A stretch of 64,000 nt of DNA from CAKMZU01 sp965248335 (GCA_965248335.1 CBDFIY010000001.1:124001-188000), one strand, 5' to 3'. Shown: positions 39,296 to 49,385, numbered from the stretch's first letter. Made by a program: numbers and translations. Notes: generated from the letters alone by a model not told the origin.

Positions 39296-40714
39296 ATGAG
39301 AATTGATAATATCGACATCGATGCAACTCTCAGTGAAGTCGAACGATTACTCGAAGAAGATAAAAATATCTCTCCAGCGTTAGTATCGATTATTACGGTA
39401 TTACTACTCTTGGTTAAACTCCTGACTAATCGAGCAGGGTTAAACAGCAGTAATAGCAGCAAGCCGCCATCGACGGATAATAAAAAACTAAAGCCAACCC
39501 GAAAAAAATCAGCTAAGAAAAGCGGCGGTCAACTCGGACATAACGGTGTCACGCTCAAGCAAATCGACGAGCCCGATGACATTGAACGCATCCAGATTGA
39601 TCGACGTACACTGCCACGAGGCGATTACGAAAAAGTAGGGATTGAGCGTCGCCAAGTCTTCGATATTCAAATATGCCGTTGGGTCACTGAATTTCAAGCT
39701 GAAGTCTTAATCGATAAAGCCACCGGTAATCGCTATGTAGCACAATTCCCTGATGATGTTGCCAAAGCTGTACAGTACGGTAAGCAGCTCAAAGCCCATG
39801 CGGTTTATATGTCGCAGTATCAATTGATTCCCTACAACCGAGTTCAGGAATTTTTCGCCGATCAAATGGGCATTCCGATCAGTGAAGGATCGATCTACAA
39901 TTTCAATGTAGAAGCCTACAACAAGCTTGAAACTTTCGAAGCGATTGCCAAGAAAAATTTAACGGACGCGCCGTTGCTGCATGTCGACGAGACGGGAATA
40001 AATATTGGCGGCGATAGGCACTGGCTACATTGTGCAACAAATGCCTCATGGACTTATTTCTTTGCACACAAGAATCGCGGCAATGAAGCAACAGATCCAG
40101 AGGGCATATTGACAGCGTTCAAGGGCGTGTTATGCCACGACCACTGGAAACCCTATTATTGTTATAGTGGTTGCCTGCACGCTTTATGCAATGCACATCA
40201 TTTGCGCGAGTTAACGCGGTCGTGGGAGCAAGATAATCAACAGTGGGCCAAATCCATGCAAGACTTCCTGGAGGCGTGTAATCGTGCTGTGCATGAAGCC
40301 GGCGGAAAACTCAGCAGCAAGGCATCAAAAAAGCAATGGGAAAACTATCGCGCCATACTTGAAGCTGCAGAGATAGAATGTCCTCCGCCTGATGAAAAAG
40401 ATCGCAAAGGCAAGCGGGGGCGATTAAAGCGCAGTAAATCCCGTAATCTCCTCGAGCGCTTTATCAAATTCGAGGAGGATGTGCTGCGATTTATGGATAA
40501 TGAAATCGTGCCCTTTACGAACAATCAGGGTGAGCGAGATATTCGTATGACGAAAGTTCATCAAAAAATATCTGGATGTTTTCGTAGCATGAAAGGCGCG
40601 AAGATTTTTTGCCGCGTGCGCAGTTATTTATCGACGTGCCGTAAACAAGGCATGAGTTCCAGCGAGGCATTAAACTTGTTATTCAATGATGAACTGCCAG
40701 ATTTTGCTAAATAA
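39296..40714 (+). CDS. IS66-family transposase (TnpC type)
   Basis: 472 aa, intact. An N-terminal leucine-rich coiled coil (about 1-45) is followed by SNSSKPPSTDNKK, the usual IS66 linker, and a basic stretch. A zinc-binding-like domain (about 80-130) precedes the DDE core: LLHVDETGINIGGDRHWLH (first Asp), GVLCHDHWKPYY (second Asp), HALCNAHHLREL, and NNQGERDIRMTKVHQK (Glu), ending with SGCFRSMKGA. All catalytic residues are present. The gene's left end with the terminal repeat is broken by the IS110 insertion, so the element may no longer move although the protein is complete. Confidence 0.94.
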   Translation: MRIDNIDIDATLSEVERLLEEDKNISPALVSIITVLLLLVKLLTNRAGLNSSNSSKPPSTDNKKLKPTRKKSAKKSGGQLGHNGVTLKQIDEPDDIERIQIDRRTLPRGDYEKVGIERRQVFDIQICRWVTEFQAEVLIDKATGNRYVAQFPDDVAKAVQYGKQLKAHAVYMSQYQLIPYNRVQEFFADQMGIPISEGSIYNFNVEAYNKLETFEAIAKKNLTDAPLLHVDETGINIGGDRHWLHCATNASWTYFFAHKNRGNEATDPEGILTAFKGVLCHDHWKPYYCYSGCLHALCNAHHLRELTRSWEQDNQQWAKSMQDFLEACNRAVHEAGGKLSSKASKKQWENYRAILEAAEIECPPPDEKDRKGKRGRLKRSKSRNLLERFIKFEEDVLRFMDNEIVPFTNNQGERDIRMTKVHQKISGCFRSMKGAKIFCRVRSYLSTCRKQGMSSSEALNLLFNDELPDFAK

Positions 40715-40738
40715 TCAAAAATTACGCTGAGCAGTTAC

Positions 40739-41116
40739 CTTTTTTAAAGCATTTAATTCTTGTTCACGAGCGGGGCTATCATTAATCACTTGTGTCAATC
40801 GCTTATTTTCCAAAACTAAATTAATATTCTTTTGTTCAGCACTAAACCGCATTCCTCTAATTTCTTTCACTTTCTGATTCAGCTTCCTCACCTCCTGCCC
40901 TTGCATATTAACAACTCGAATTGATGTATCATTCCGCGTCAAATCAACGATTAATGGCTCGTTTAAAGCAGTATCTAGATTATCAGGCTCCACAACCGCA
41001 CTCACAACTTTCACTATTCTATTGATTGGACCAGAATACGAAAATACAGAAAACACAATAAAAAAACAAATATACATAAAATACATAACGCCACATTTAT
41101 GATTAAAAACAATCAC
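40739..41116 (-). pseudogene. 5' fragment of coiled-coil protein gene split by IS66
   Basis: The N-terminal part has a hydrophobic signal or anchor (MYFMYICFFIVFSVFSYSG from the ATG at 41086; a GTG at 41116 is also open) and then coiled-coil sequence ending REQELNALKK at the IS66 junction. The ORF formally ends within the IS at 40715. Together with 37074-37541 it reconstitutes about 281 codons in frame. No known domain. It lies next to another secreted coiled-coil gene at 41194-42087. Confidence 0.7.
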
Positions 41117-41193
41117 TCTATGACTGGTTAACTTGTCTTTTGTTTCATTATTTACCGAGCTTTCTACGATATTTTAACGCACGATAGCCAGAG

Positions 41194-42087
41194 TCATCTT
41201 CTTTTCCTTTTCTTACTTTTAGGAGGTGAGCTTAAACCTTCCACATAAAATTCTCGTTCTCGTTCTTGTACTGGTGCTGTCACTGCATTGGCATCGGAAA
41301 CTTTATCTAGCACATGTAAGTTTTCGAGCACCCTCATATCCACCTCAGCTTTTTGATCACGCGTATTTTTAACATGCCAGCTTTTATTCTTTACCATTTG
41401 CCTCAAGGTATCAGGTAGAGCCGAAATAACATTATCAACTTGCCCCCTTATATTTCCATTCTTTTGCGCGTGATTATTGGCGGCAAACACCCAGCTCCTC
41501 TTCTTTGTTTGCAATGTTTTATTTTGATCTTGAGATTCTTCATATAACGTATTAACATCTTTAAGCTTTCTTTCAATATTGCCTTTTTTTTCTCTTAAAT
41601 AATCATTCTCTTGTTGAAGTTCGTTAATATAGCTTCCAGTTGAGACACACTCACCCCTCAGTCTTTTTACTTCCTTTCGACTCTTTTTAAGTTTTTTTGT
41701 GGTGTCTTTACACTCTCTTCTTTTACCGCTATATTTTCTTTTTAAGCTATCTACCGAACCTCCTTTCTGCTTGACCAATGTCATAGCCTCTGTAACTAAT
41801 GACATCACATGCTGGCAATCTATAGGCTGATCATTTTTTCTATTTTGAACATTCTCATCCTCAGAATCTGATGAACTGAAGCCTGGGGAAGACTCAAGAA
41901 GCGCCAACTCACCAGCTGAGCACACTGAACTCTCGGAGCTTTTAGCTTTTAAAAAAGGAGACGATGGAGGTGAATAAGAGGGTGAACGAGGTTCATGAAC
42001 TACCGGAAATAGCGAATCACTTTCTCCCCAGACAAAAACCATGTTTAACATCATCAAAAAAAGCAAACAAAATATACTTATACGCAT
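41194..42087 (-). CDS. Secreted coiled-coil protein with NLS-like basic tail
   Basis: 297 aa from the ATG at 42087 (MRISIFCLLFLMMLNMVFV), a signal peptide ending near VWGES. Next comes a Ser/Pro-rich stretch (RSPSYSPPSSPF), an acidic SSSDSEDEN, a long coiled coil (about 105-205) rich in Lys and Glu, and the C terminus SSPPKSKKRKRR. That tail fits a monopartite nuclear localisation signal. Signal peptide, low-complexity linker and basic tail together are seen in host-directed effectors, but no secretion system is in the window. Family unknown. Confidence 0.55.
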   Translation of the reverse strand: MRISIFCLLFLMMLNMVFVWGESDSLFPVVHEPRSPSYSPPSSPFLKAKSSESSVCSAGELALLESSPGFSSSDSEDENVQNRKNDQPIDCQHVMSLVTEAMTLVKQKGGSVDSLKRKYSGKRRECKDTTKKLKKSRKEVKRLRGECVSTGSYINELQQENDYLREKKGNIERKLKDVNTLYEESQDQNKTLQTKKRSWVFAANNHAQKNGNIRGQVDNVISALPDTLRQMVKNKSWHVKNTRDQKAEVDMRVLENLHVLDKVSDANAVTAPVQEREREFYVEGLSSPPKSKKRKRR

Positions 42088-42271
42088 AAATAAAACCAAC
42101 CCAGTAAAGCTATTTAAAGACTTTCTCTACTTGGATTCGTTCAATCTTCATTATAGAAAAACGTGAAAACGTCATGAGAAAATATAAACTAACGGAGCCT
42201 TCGGGGCAGAGTGAAATTCCAATCCATCTCAGTTAAGAAACTTTATCGCTCAGGAAAACTCATCTCAATAA

Positions 42272-42934
42272 TTAACTTTTTTTATTAACTTCATTTAATC
42301 GCTCTGGTGTGCCTACATCTACCCATTCACCACGAAAAACCTGCGCTGTTATTTTTTGATCACTGAGTGCCTTGAGTAACAACGGCTTTAGTGGCCCTTC
42401 ACTGCATCGATACCAACTAAAAAGGTCAGAATGCAAAACAGAAATCCCGGAAAACGTCACCGTATTTTGATCGGCTAATTGCAACTTTCCTTGTGCATCA
42501 ATGGAAAAATCGCCTTGCGGGTTATGTTCGGGGTTTTTAATCATCACCAAGTGGGCAAGGTTCGATTTTAAATCATGCTGCAACAAAGGCGCAAAATCAA
42601 AATCCGTAACGACATCACTATTCACTACAACGAAGGGATTTCCTTCAAAAAACTCGATCACTTTAGCAATGCCACCTGCCGTTTCTAGGGGCGTTTTTTC
42701 TGGTGAATAATGAAGAGAAACGCCATATCGTTCGCCTTCACCTAAGTAATCAACAATTTGCTGCCCCAGATAACCATGGTTAATCATGATATCTTTTATA
42801 CCTGCTTTCGCTAAAGCTTCAATACGCCATTCGATAAGCGGCTTACCACGCACACCCAGCAGAGGCTTAGGCATATTTTGTGTTAGCGGCATCATTCGCT
42901 TGCCAAAACCAGCCGCGAGTAACATTGCCTTCAT
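42272..42934 (-). CDS. murU: N-acetylmuramate-1-phosphate uridylyltransferase
   Basis: 220 aa from the ATG at 42934 (MKAMLLAAGFGKRMMPLT), a nucleotidyltransferase start with the glycine-rich UTP loop; three extra codons upstream are open. Other features: KPLLGVRGKPLIEW, VVNSDVVTDFDF with metal-binding Asp, and the C-terminal WVDVGTPERL. MurU makes UDP-MurNAc from MurNAc-1-phosphate and UTP in the peptidoglycan recycling route that bypasses de novo synthesis. The neighbour amgK supplies its substrate, and the genes overlap by 4 bp. Confidence 0.9.
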   Translation of the reverse strand: MKAMLLAAGFGKRMMPLTQNMPKPLLGVRGKPLIEWRIEALAKAGIKDIMINHGYLGQQIVDYLGEGERYGVSLHYSPEKTPLETAGGIAKVIEFFEGNPFVVVNSDVVTDFDFAPLLQHDLKSNLAHLVMIKNPEHNPQGDFSIDAQGKLQLADQNTVTFSGISVLHSDLFSWYRCSEGPLKPLLLKALSDQKITAQVFRGEWVDVGTPERLNEVNKKS

Positions 42935-43965
42935 AAAAGGCAACCTTGCTTTTCTTTAAAGCGCGGTAAAACAATACTATGCATAAACTCAGAAAAATCA
43001 GCTAACTGGGGATCAGTTTGTACAGCTGATAACACATAAGCCATTACTCTTGGCATATAAGGTAAAAAATCCTGTCTATTCTCATTGAGCGCGAGCCTGG
43101 AAAAAATACCGAGCACTTTTAAGTGCCGCTGTAAGCCCATCAAATGAAAGTTTTTTATAAATTCTGGTAGGCTAAAAGCATACGTATCCACGGCGTCAAC
43201 ATTCACTAACCGCGCATAATAGTCAGCAACCCAACGCTCTACTTGCTCTTCTGGCCAATCGATATAACAGTCTTTAAATAGTGACACCGCATCATAAGTA
43301 ACCGGCCCCATCACCGCATCCTGAAAATCAATCACCACAAGCTGATCGTTCTGAATCATTAAATTACGACTATGAAAATCACGATGCGTAAAAACTTGTG
43401 GTTGCGATAAAGCCTGCGTCATAAGGTATCTGAAGGTTGCCTCCATCAATGATTTTTGTGCTGTATCCAGTGTTATTCCTAGCCATCTACACAAAAACTC
43501 ACCCTCAAAGACAGTAAATTCTCTTTTAAACAAGGGCTCATCATAGCAATCAATAGGGCTGACTTGATGGTGGTTAAATGCAGCGAACTTCATCAAGATA
43601 GCGACAGCTTTTTGATACCATCGCTCTGCTGTCTGGGCAGTAAGCACATCCAATAACTGTTGATCGCCTAGGTCTTGCTGCAACATGAATCCCTGTTGAC
43701 GCTCAAAGCCAAACATCTCCGGTACAGCTACTTGCTGCGCAGCCAACACCTGCCTGATATGAAGAAATGCGTCATTTTTTTGGCTATCCGGTGGGGAGTA
43801 AACAGCCATCTGTGTTGTTTGCTCACAGTTTACGCGAAAATAACGCCGTAAACTCGCATCTGAAGACAGGCTATCGAAGCACAGCTCATCTTGTAAATGT
43901 GCCTGTACTGACCTCACCCAAGACTTGAGCGCATCAATTTCGCGTGGATTCGATGATTCATTCAT
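42931..43965 (-). CDS. amgK: N-acetylmuramate/N-acetylglucosamine kinase
   Basis: 344 aa aminoglycoside-phosphotransferase-like kinase. It phosphorylates MurNAc (and GlcNAc) at the anomeric carbon. Seen: the catalytic loop VFTHRDFHSRNLMI (Asp acceptor) and the metal-binding VIDFQDAVMGPVTYDAVSL, both diagnostic for the APH fold. It is divergent from lptD, with murU following directly; the same arrangement occurs in pseudomonads and other gammaproteobacteria with this recycling pathway. Confidence 0.9.
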   Translation of the reverse strand: MNESSNPREIDALKSWVRSVQAHLQDELCFDSLSSDASLRRYFRVNCEQTTQMAVYSPPDSQKNDAFLHIRQVLAAQQVAVPEMFGFERQQGFMLQQDLGDQQLLDVLTAQTAERWYQKAVAILMKFAAFNHHQVSPIDCYDEPLFKREFTVFEGEFLCRWLGITLDTAQKSLMEATFRYLMTQALSQPQVFTHRDFHSRNLMIQNDQLVVIDFQDAVMGPVTYDAVSLFKDCYIDWPEEQVERWVADYYARLVNVDAVDTYAFSLPEFIKNFHLMGLQRHLKVLGIFSRLALNENRQDFLPYMPRVMAYVLSAVQTDPQLADFSEFMHSIVLPRFKEKQGCLL

Positions 43966-44130
43966 GTTAATTTACGGCCTGACTTTGACGGATATCTCCG
44001 CGATCTAACGGAATTTCACACCCATGCAACAACATCAAACCCAAGGCAAAGATTTTATCCTGAAAGATTACTGCTATCTTGTTACTTTTATTTGCTTTCA
44101 TGCATTCTCTTAATGGTTGTGCATTTTCCC

Positions 44131-46656
44131 ATGCTAAAGCTCGCCTGCTATCTACCTTTACTCTTCTGTTTTAGTGGTGCGTTCGCAAAAGAATCGCCCT
44201 TATGCCCTAAACCCACACGGGTTGAAACCAGTACATTCACAACAGACCCGCATATCTTGCATGAATACATGCAAAAAGCCAATGACAGCGCAAAGCATTT
44301 AGATTGGATACCCGACGAAAAGGCACAAGGTGCTTGTCATGGCTATTACTTAGAGCCACAAAACCCTAACGCTCAAAAAAGTGTAGAACAAAAAAAAGCA
44401 GATACATTTATTAGCGCGGATACCGTGTCAACTGAAAAAAATAATACACTGCTCCTTTCTGGCAACGTCGAAGCTTATAAAGGCTCCACACGTTTAAGTT
44501 GTGAACGGATGCGTTACAACCAGAAAACAGAAAATGCCGATATTCAAGGTCACTTAACTATCCGTGATGCAGGCTTTCTTTTACAAGCGGATGAAGGAGA
44601 AATTACCAACCGCTTTAAAACCATCGATCTACGTAACGCCACCTACCTTATTCATAAAAATCAAGTTCGTGGTAAAGCCGCACATTTATCCATCAACACG
44701 AAGGATGGGCAGGAGCAATTAACCCTCAAAGAAGCCATGATTAGCAGCTGTCCTCCGCACCAAGATAACTGGACTTTACATGCCAGCACGATAGATCTCG
44801 ATAACAAAGAAGGCGCAGGCTCTGCATACAACGCGGTAATCCGCATTGAAGATATCCCTGTGTTTTATTTCCCGTATATGACCTTCCCGATTAATGATAA
44901 GCGTAAAACGGGCTTCTTATTTCCAAACCTTTCGTTATCCACCAATAACATTGATATTGCTACCCCCTATTATCTCAACATCGCTCCCCAGTTTGATATG
45001 ACCTACACACCAAGGTTACAAACGGAGCATACACTCGGTCACGGGCTTGAGGCGCGCTATAAAAATACTTGGAGCGAATGGCAACTCAATGGGGAGTTTG
45101 TTCCTAATGACAAAAGAGTGGGTGATAAAAGCACTCAAACCCTTAACAAAAATGATAGAAATCGCTGGGCTTACGGGCTAAAAGAATCTGGTCAGATTAA
45201 CCGTTACTTTCACACATTTATCAACTTCCAAGCGGTCAGTGATAATGATTTTTTCCAGGATTGGGGTAGCCAAGGCCTTGCTATCAACAAAACACTCAAT
45301 CTCCGCCGCGAGGCTTTTTTAGGGTTTAATGCGAATAATTGGCAAATTGATACCCGCCTGATTGATTATCAATCACTGGAAGATAACCCAGATCCACGCA
45401 CGCTATACCGACAAGTACCACGCATAGATGTCACTTATCATAATATCATCAAGCCCTTTACCCTCACGCCTACGTTTCACAACCAGTATGTTAACTTTCA
45501 ACACGAACAAAATCGTGTGGAATCTAACCGCTTTTTTACAGAACCTGGCTTAAGCTATCATGCATTTTGGCCTTATGCCGCCATAGAAAGCGCAGCTACT
45601 TACAAACGACTGGATATGTTTCTGGAGAAAAACGAGGACACATCCACCCACTATATTACTGAGGGACATCAAAGCCTAAACATACCTACATTCAGTGTTG
45701 ATTCAAACCTTGTCTTTGAGCGTGAATCCACAGGTTTTTTACAGACGTTAACACCGCGCCTTTTTTACTATTACGCACGCTACGAAAAACAAGATGAGTT
45801 ACCCAATTTTGATACCAGTGAAAGCACATTTAGCTACCAACAACTGTTTCGTGGTGAGCGCTTTAACGGTTATGACCGTATCTCTGATGCTAACCAGGTA
45901 ACCCTTGCCTTATCAACAGAGCTATTTAGCCAGCAAGCCGGGCGACTGCTTGGCAATGTGGGTATTGGGCAAATTTTTTACGCCAAAGACAGGCGAGTCG
46001 CCCTCTATGCACAAGATAAGAAACTGCGCCCAATCGACCCTAATATGAACAAGGGTGAGAAGGACTACCTTCACGCACTCAATGATCAAATTAACCGTCG
46101 TTACTACAACTCAAGCTCAGATATAGCCGCTCAAATCAATATTTACCCTACCCCCAAACAAACCCTCACATTTAACACACTTTTCGACCCGCACGCGGGT
46201 GACTTTCAGGAAAGTTCGGTAAATTATCAATATCGGCACGATAACTGGCAACTGGTCAACCTTGGGTTTCGCTACGTTAAAAATCTGCCCTTGGTGCTCA
46301 ACAAGGCAGGCACACCTAAGTACCTTATTGATGATATTAATGAAGTGGATTTTTCAGCCATTTGGCCTTTGGCTCCACAATGGTCAGCCATTGTACGCTA
46401 CCAATATGATATCAACCGACACGAAGAGGCCGACAGAATCATCGGCGTTGCCTTCGACAGTTGCTGTTTAAATATCATGCTTGCCTACCAGCGTGAGCGG
46501 AAAATATTTGATGTATTTGAATGGGAAAGAAATAACTTTCACGCTAACTATGAGAATCAATTCTTGTTTGAATTCACGCTCAAGGGTTTAGGTACGATGA
46601 GCAGTACCATCACCAAGATGCTTAACGAGAAATTTCCAGGCTTTAGAAAAAAATAA
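44131..46656 (+). CDS. lptD: LPS-assembly protein LptD
   Basis: 841 aa from the ATG at 44131, which gives a clean signal peptide (MLKLACYLPLLFCFSGAFA); ATG 44113 and TTG 44092 are in frame but would put charged or odd residues in front. The N-terminal periplasmic beta-jellyroll (about 100-220, DTVSTEKNNTLLLSGNVEAY) is followed by the large outer membrane barrel. The cysteines that form the inter-domain disulfides are present, as in ISSCPPHQDNW and the CC pair in DSCCLNIMLAYQRE. With LptE it inserts lipopolysaccharide in the outer leaflet. The usual downstream partner surA is displaced 6 kb by inserted DNA. Confidence 0.93.
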   Translation: MLKLACYLPLLFCFSGAFAKESPLCPKPTRVETSTFTTDPHILHEYMQKANDSAKHLDWIPDEKAQGACHGYYLEPQNPNAQKSVEQKKADTFISADTVSTEKNNTLLLSGNVEAYKGSTRLSCERMRYNQKTENADIQGHLTIRDAGFLLQADEGEITNRFKTIDLRNATYLIHKNQVRGKAAHLSINTKDGQEQLTLKEAMISSCPPHQDNWTLHASTIDLDNKEGAGSAYNAVIRIEDIPVFYFPYMTFPINDKRKTGFLFPNLSLSTNNIDIATPYYLNIAPQFDMTYTPRLQTEHTLGHGLEARYKNTWSEWQLNGEFVPNDKRVGDKSTQTLNKNDRNRWAYGLKESGQINRYFHTFINFQAVSDNDFFQDWGSQGLAINKTLNLRREAFLGFNANNWQIDTRLIDYQSLEDNPDPRTLYRQVPRIDVTYHNIIKPFTLTPTFHNQYVNFQHEQNRVESNRFFTEPGLSYHAFWPYAAIESAATYKRLDMFLEKNEDTSTHYITEGHQSLNIPTFSVDSNLVFERESTGFLQTLTPRLFYYYARYEKQDELPNFDTSESTFSYQQLFRGERFNGYDRISDANQVTLALSTELFSQQAGRLLGNVGIGQIFYAKDRRVALYAQDKKLRPIDPNMNKGEKDYLHALNDQINRRYYNSSSDIAAQINIYPTPKQTLTFNTLFDPHAGDFQESSVNYQYRHDNWQLVNLGFRYVKNLPLVLNKAGTPKYLIDDINEVDFSAIWPLAPQWSAIVRYQYDINRHEEADRIIGVAFDSCCLNIMLAYQRERKIFDVFEWERNNFHANYENQFLFEFTLKGLGTMSSTITKMLNEKFPGFRKK

Positions 46657-46692
46657 TGCGCAAAGCTATACTCAAAAACTATGCGCATTATT
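46652..46692 (+). terminator. Perfect inverted repeat at the lptD stop
   Basis: AATAATGCGCA (46652-46662) and TGCGCATTATT (46682-46692) form an 11-bp stem overlapping the lptD stop codon, with a 19-base loop. The T tract after it is short, so it may be a weak terminator or an mRNA-stabilising hairpin. Confidence 0.4.
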
Positions 46693-46699
46693 TACGTGC

Positions 46700-46827
46700 T
46701 ATACCCATAGGAATTGGAGATGCAAGAAGGCGGCAAGCGAGCGAATCCCCATGAGCTTACAATCAGTAAGTGATTGGGGTGAGCGAGCGCGGCCAACGCC
46801 CTTGCATCTTCAAGTGTGATCGGTATA
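46700..46827 (+). repeat. MITE-like repeat, copy 1
   Basis: 128 bp, 43 bp after lptD. The ends are inverted repeats: TATACCCATAGGAATTGGAG going in, and from the other side TATACCGATCACACTTGAAG, both leading to ATGCAAG. The interior has a hairpin (CTTAC-aatca-GTAAG). A second copy, inverted, is at 59138-59256. The ends start with TATACC as in the IS630 element at 31190, so that transposase family may mobilise it. Confidence 0.8.
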
Positions 46828-46843
46828 GAACATGGTCACTACA

Positions 46844-48623
46844 CTACTGACAGTTAATATTTAATACAACATTCGCTTTGGGTGTGAACGTTGCAGGGCC
46901 ATCAAAGGTACAAGTCTGACCTTCCGGTGAACTGTCTACGCTTATCGTATACGCTTGATTATTATGCGCTAACAAGCCGAATTCATAAGGGTATAATGGA
47001 TTAAGGATACGAGTACTAGTCCCTAACGTTAATCGAACAGAATCATTAGCACCCACAATACGCCCTTTGAGTGTCACCCACAGCTCATCCAGATAAGCAG
47101 GCGGAAAAAAGTTAGCCGCTTCAAGCTTACTCAAGTGCGAAATATCCAATCGTTTCAGATTTGGATTACCGTCTAACTTTAAATGCGTCAAGTTAGTCCG
47201 AGCAAAAACATTAATGGTATTAAGATTATTATTCGACAGATCTAACTTCGTTAACAGAGCTAGCGCAGAGATATCGACTTCCACCAAGCCCGCGTTGACA
47301 ATCATCACTTCATCTAACTGCGTATTTTTTGAGAGATCAATACTCGATAAACTCACCGAATGAAGGTGCAAAGACTCAAGCTTCGTCAAATACTGCAAGG
47401 TATCGATTGAACTGAAAGAGGAGTCATTTAACTCCAAGTATGTCAGCTCTGGATAGTAAGATAATGCCTCCACTGACGATATGGAATTTGTACATTTTAG
47501 CGTCTTCACCTGATCCACATAATACCCCGCATGGCTTGCGGAATCCTGTATGCACTCAGTCAAGCTATTAGCAGGCAGCTTTGATAGAAGCATAGCGACT
47601 GTCATTCTTTCGCTTGTATCACCACCACTTCCGCTACCACTTGTTGATGTACAGGTAATGGTTATCGCCGTGTTTGTCGGAACCACAGACTGCCCGCCCT
47701 CCACAGAACATACTGCACTAGCAGGTTGCTCGGTTAAAGTTAGCGTATAGGTTCCTGCTTCAGTAACAGTAAAACTAAAAGGCCCACTCGCTGTAAACCG
47801 CTTCTTCTCGCCTAATACTTGTAGCTCAAGGGTGCCGCCAGACAAACCTGTGATGGAGCCTGCAACAGTAACCGTATCTGGCACTGTTTGCGTTGTGGTA
47901 CAAGTAACGATGAGGTCGCTTCTTCCGCTCCCTGTCGAACCTCTCTCCACATTTACGGAACAATGCTGATTGTCAGGTTTTTGCATAATTGAAAAGTAGT
48001 ACGTACTATTCCTTGGTGCTGAAAAACTAAATCCCGTATTAGAGCTAAACTGTTTTCTCTCGTCATTGACTTCTAATTCAATCATCCCTCCTACCAATCC
48101 TGTAATCGAACCAGATACAGTAACGTTATCCGACGTAGGTTGCGTTGCCGTACACGTAATAACAACATCATTCACATCGCCAGAAACAATAAATTCAGAG
48201 GGTTTATTGCTTGAGCACACCTGGCCGTCCGGATTTTTCAAGTGAATGGCTACATATTTATATAAATCAGGCTGAACGCTATACGAAAAGGCGCCCGATG
48301 ATGTAAAGTCGCGCCAAACTCCTGAGTTCATACGTAAATAAAGCGTACCATTAAGGCCTGTTATCTGCCCCGATATAGTAACAGCGTTGCTTCCGACAGC
48401 AGGTCCACAAGTAACAATCAGGTTGCTTTGATTAGCATTAGCAATAACAATCTTGCTGCTAACTATACAAACTTGATCGGCAGGTGATTGCTCAACCGTA
48501 AAGTTATATTGCCGACCTTGAGGGACAGCAAAACTGAAACTGCTATCCGTATTAAATTGTTTTCGCTCCCCATTCAACATTAACTCAATACTACCACCTG
48601 ATAAACCTGTGATAGTTCCCGAT
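46844..48623 (-). pseudogene. 3' fragment of a repeat/LRR lipoprotein gene split by ISAs1
   Basis: The C-terminal 592 codons of a large surface protein (a smaller ORF starts at 48580). It has four repeats of about 80-85 residues, each with the pattern VTVSGSITGLSGGTLELQV, then a FSFTV-type strand, a Gln/Ala-x-C, and an ITC end, so two Cys per repeat. Next is a leucine-rich repeat region (about LTYLELNDSSF, LESLHLHSVSL, TKLDLSNNNLN, THLKLDGNPNLKRL), and a last repeat copy ending in LNINCQ. The frame is open to the ISAs1 target duplication GTTCCCGAT at 48615-48623. Paired with fragments at 50539-50982 and 52004-52547. Confidence 0.8.
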
Positions 48624-48638
48624 CACGGCGAATCTACG

Positions 48639-49385
48639 CTAACTCATGGTCGCCATTGAATTCTTAGTCATTTTCAAATAATCAAACACGCTTCTTACAT
48701 TTAACATTAATTTTTTCATCATTTCGGGTATGGTTTCTGTACTTTTTCGGCTTTTAAGTAGACCAATAGCAAAGCGTCGTAGACGGGTTATATTTTCAGG
48801 GCCAAACAGGGTACGAATCTGACTACGATCCTCATCGTAATTCCAGTCGATCATATAATGACAGCTTTCTATAGACCAATGCCCTCTATTATCTTCAAGC
48901 ACTCGCTCCGCATTAGCATCTTCCTTTGGTATGCTAGTAACACCATAAACAATCTCATGGCTTTTCTTGCCCGTTTTCTTCTCAACACTTTCACGCTCAA
49001 TCATAAAAACCTGACGAACATACGGAAAATCAAGATAGTCATTTAGCTCTGTTGTGGTCCATATTTTTCGCGTTTCTATCCGGCCATGCTCTCCTTTACC
49101 CGTTTTAATATAATCTGCTTCTTTCTTTATATTTTTGAAATGTAATTTAATATCTCCTAGAAGATTTTTTTGATTACCTTTTACAGTTAAATGATAATTT
49201 GCTTCGCGCTTACCTACAATGTAAGTAGCAAATTCTCTTTGTGTAAGTAGTGCATCTGCAGTGATTGTTTTCCCTTTAATGTTGATGCTGTCCAGCATTG
49301 GTGCAGCTACTTTTATTTCATTTGTTTGTTTTTCTTCATCGCTACCATCCACTGCCAAGACACCTACTTTTTTTGAGTGTAACAA
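48639..49385 (-). CDS. ISAs1-type transposase, C-terminal part reached by frameshift
   Basis: The -1 frame carries the rest of the DDE transposase: KVGVLAVDGSDEEKQTNEIK, then ITADALLTQREFA (second Asp), GKGEHGRIETRKIW, and RGHWSIESCHYMIDWNYDED (Glu), ending with MLNVRSVFDYLK. It overlaps the upstream ORF by 22 bp and has no ribosome binding site of its own. The overlap contains A AAA AAG (plus-strand C at 49367 and T run 49368-49374) directly before the TAG stop of the first frame, which is the usual -1 slippage signal of insertion sequences. The fused product would be about 600 aa. Confidence 0.85.
   Translation of the reverse strand: MLHSKKVGVLAVDGSDEEKQTNEIKVAAPMLDSINIKGKTITADALLTQREFATYIVGKREANYHLTVKGNQKNLLGDIKLHFKNIKKEADYIKTGKGEHGRIETRKIWTTTELNDYLDFPYVRQVFMIERESVEKKTGKKSHEIVYGVTSIPKEDANAERVLEDNRGHWSIESCHYMIDWNYDEDRSQIRTLFGPENITRLRRFAIGLLKSRKSTETIPEMMKKLMLNVRSVFDYLKMTKNSMATMS

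Larger units (their letters stand above)
37550..40738 (+). mobile_element. IS66-family element (ISBst12-like), interrupted by an IS110 element
   Basis: The right end, read inward, is GTAACTGCTCAGCG (40738 leftward). The left end is GTAACT at 37550-37555, then the IS110 element, then ACTCAGCG from 39035. Both sides are flanked by the direct repeat CTTTTTTA (37542-37549 and 40739-40746), the 8-bp duplication of the IS66 family. Without the nested element it is about 1,710 bp with one transposase gene and no tnpA or tnpB, as in the ISBst12 subgroup. Confidence 0.88.
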
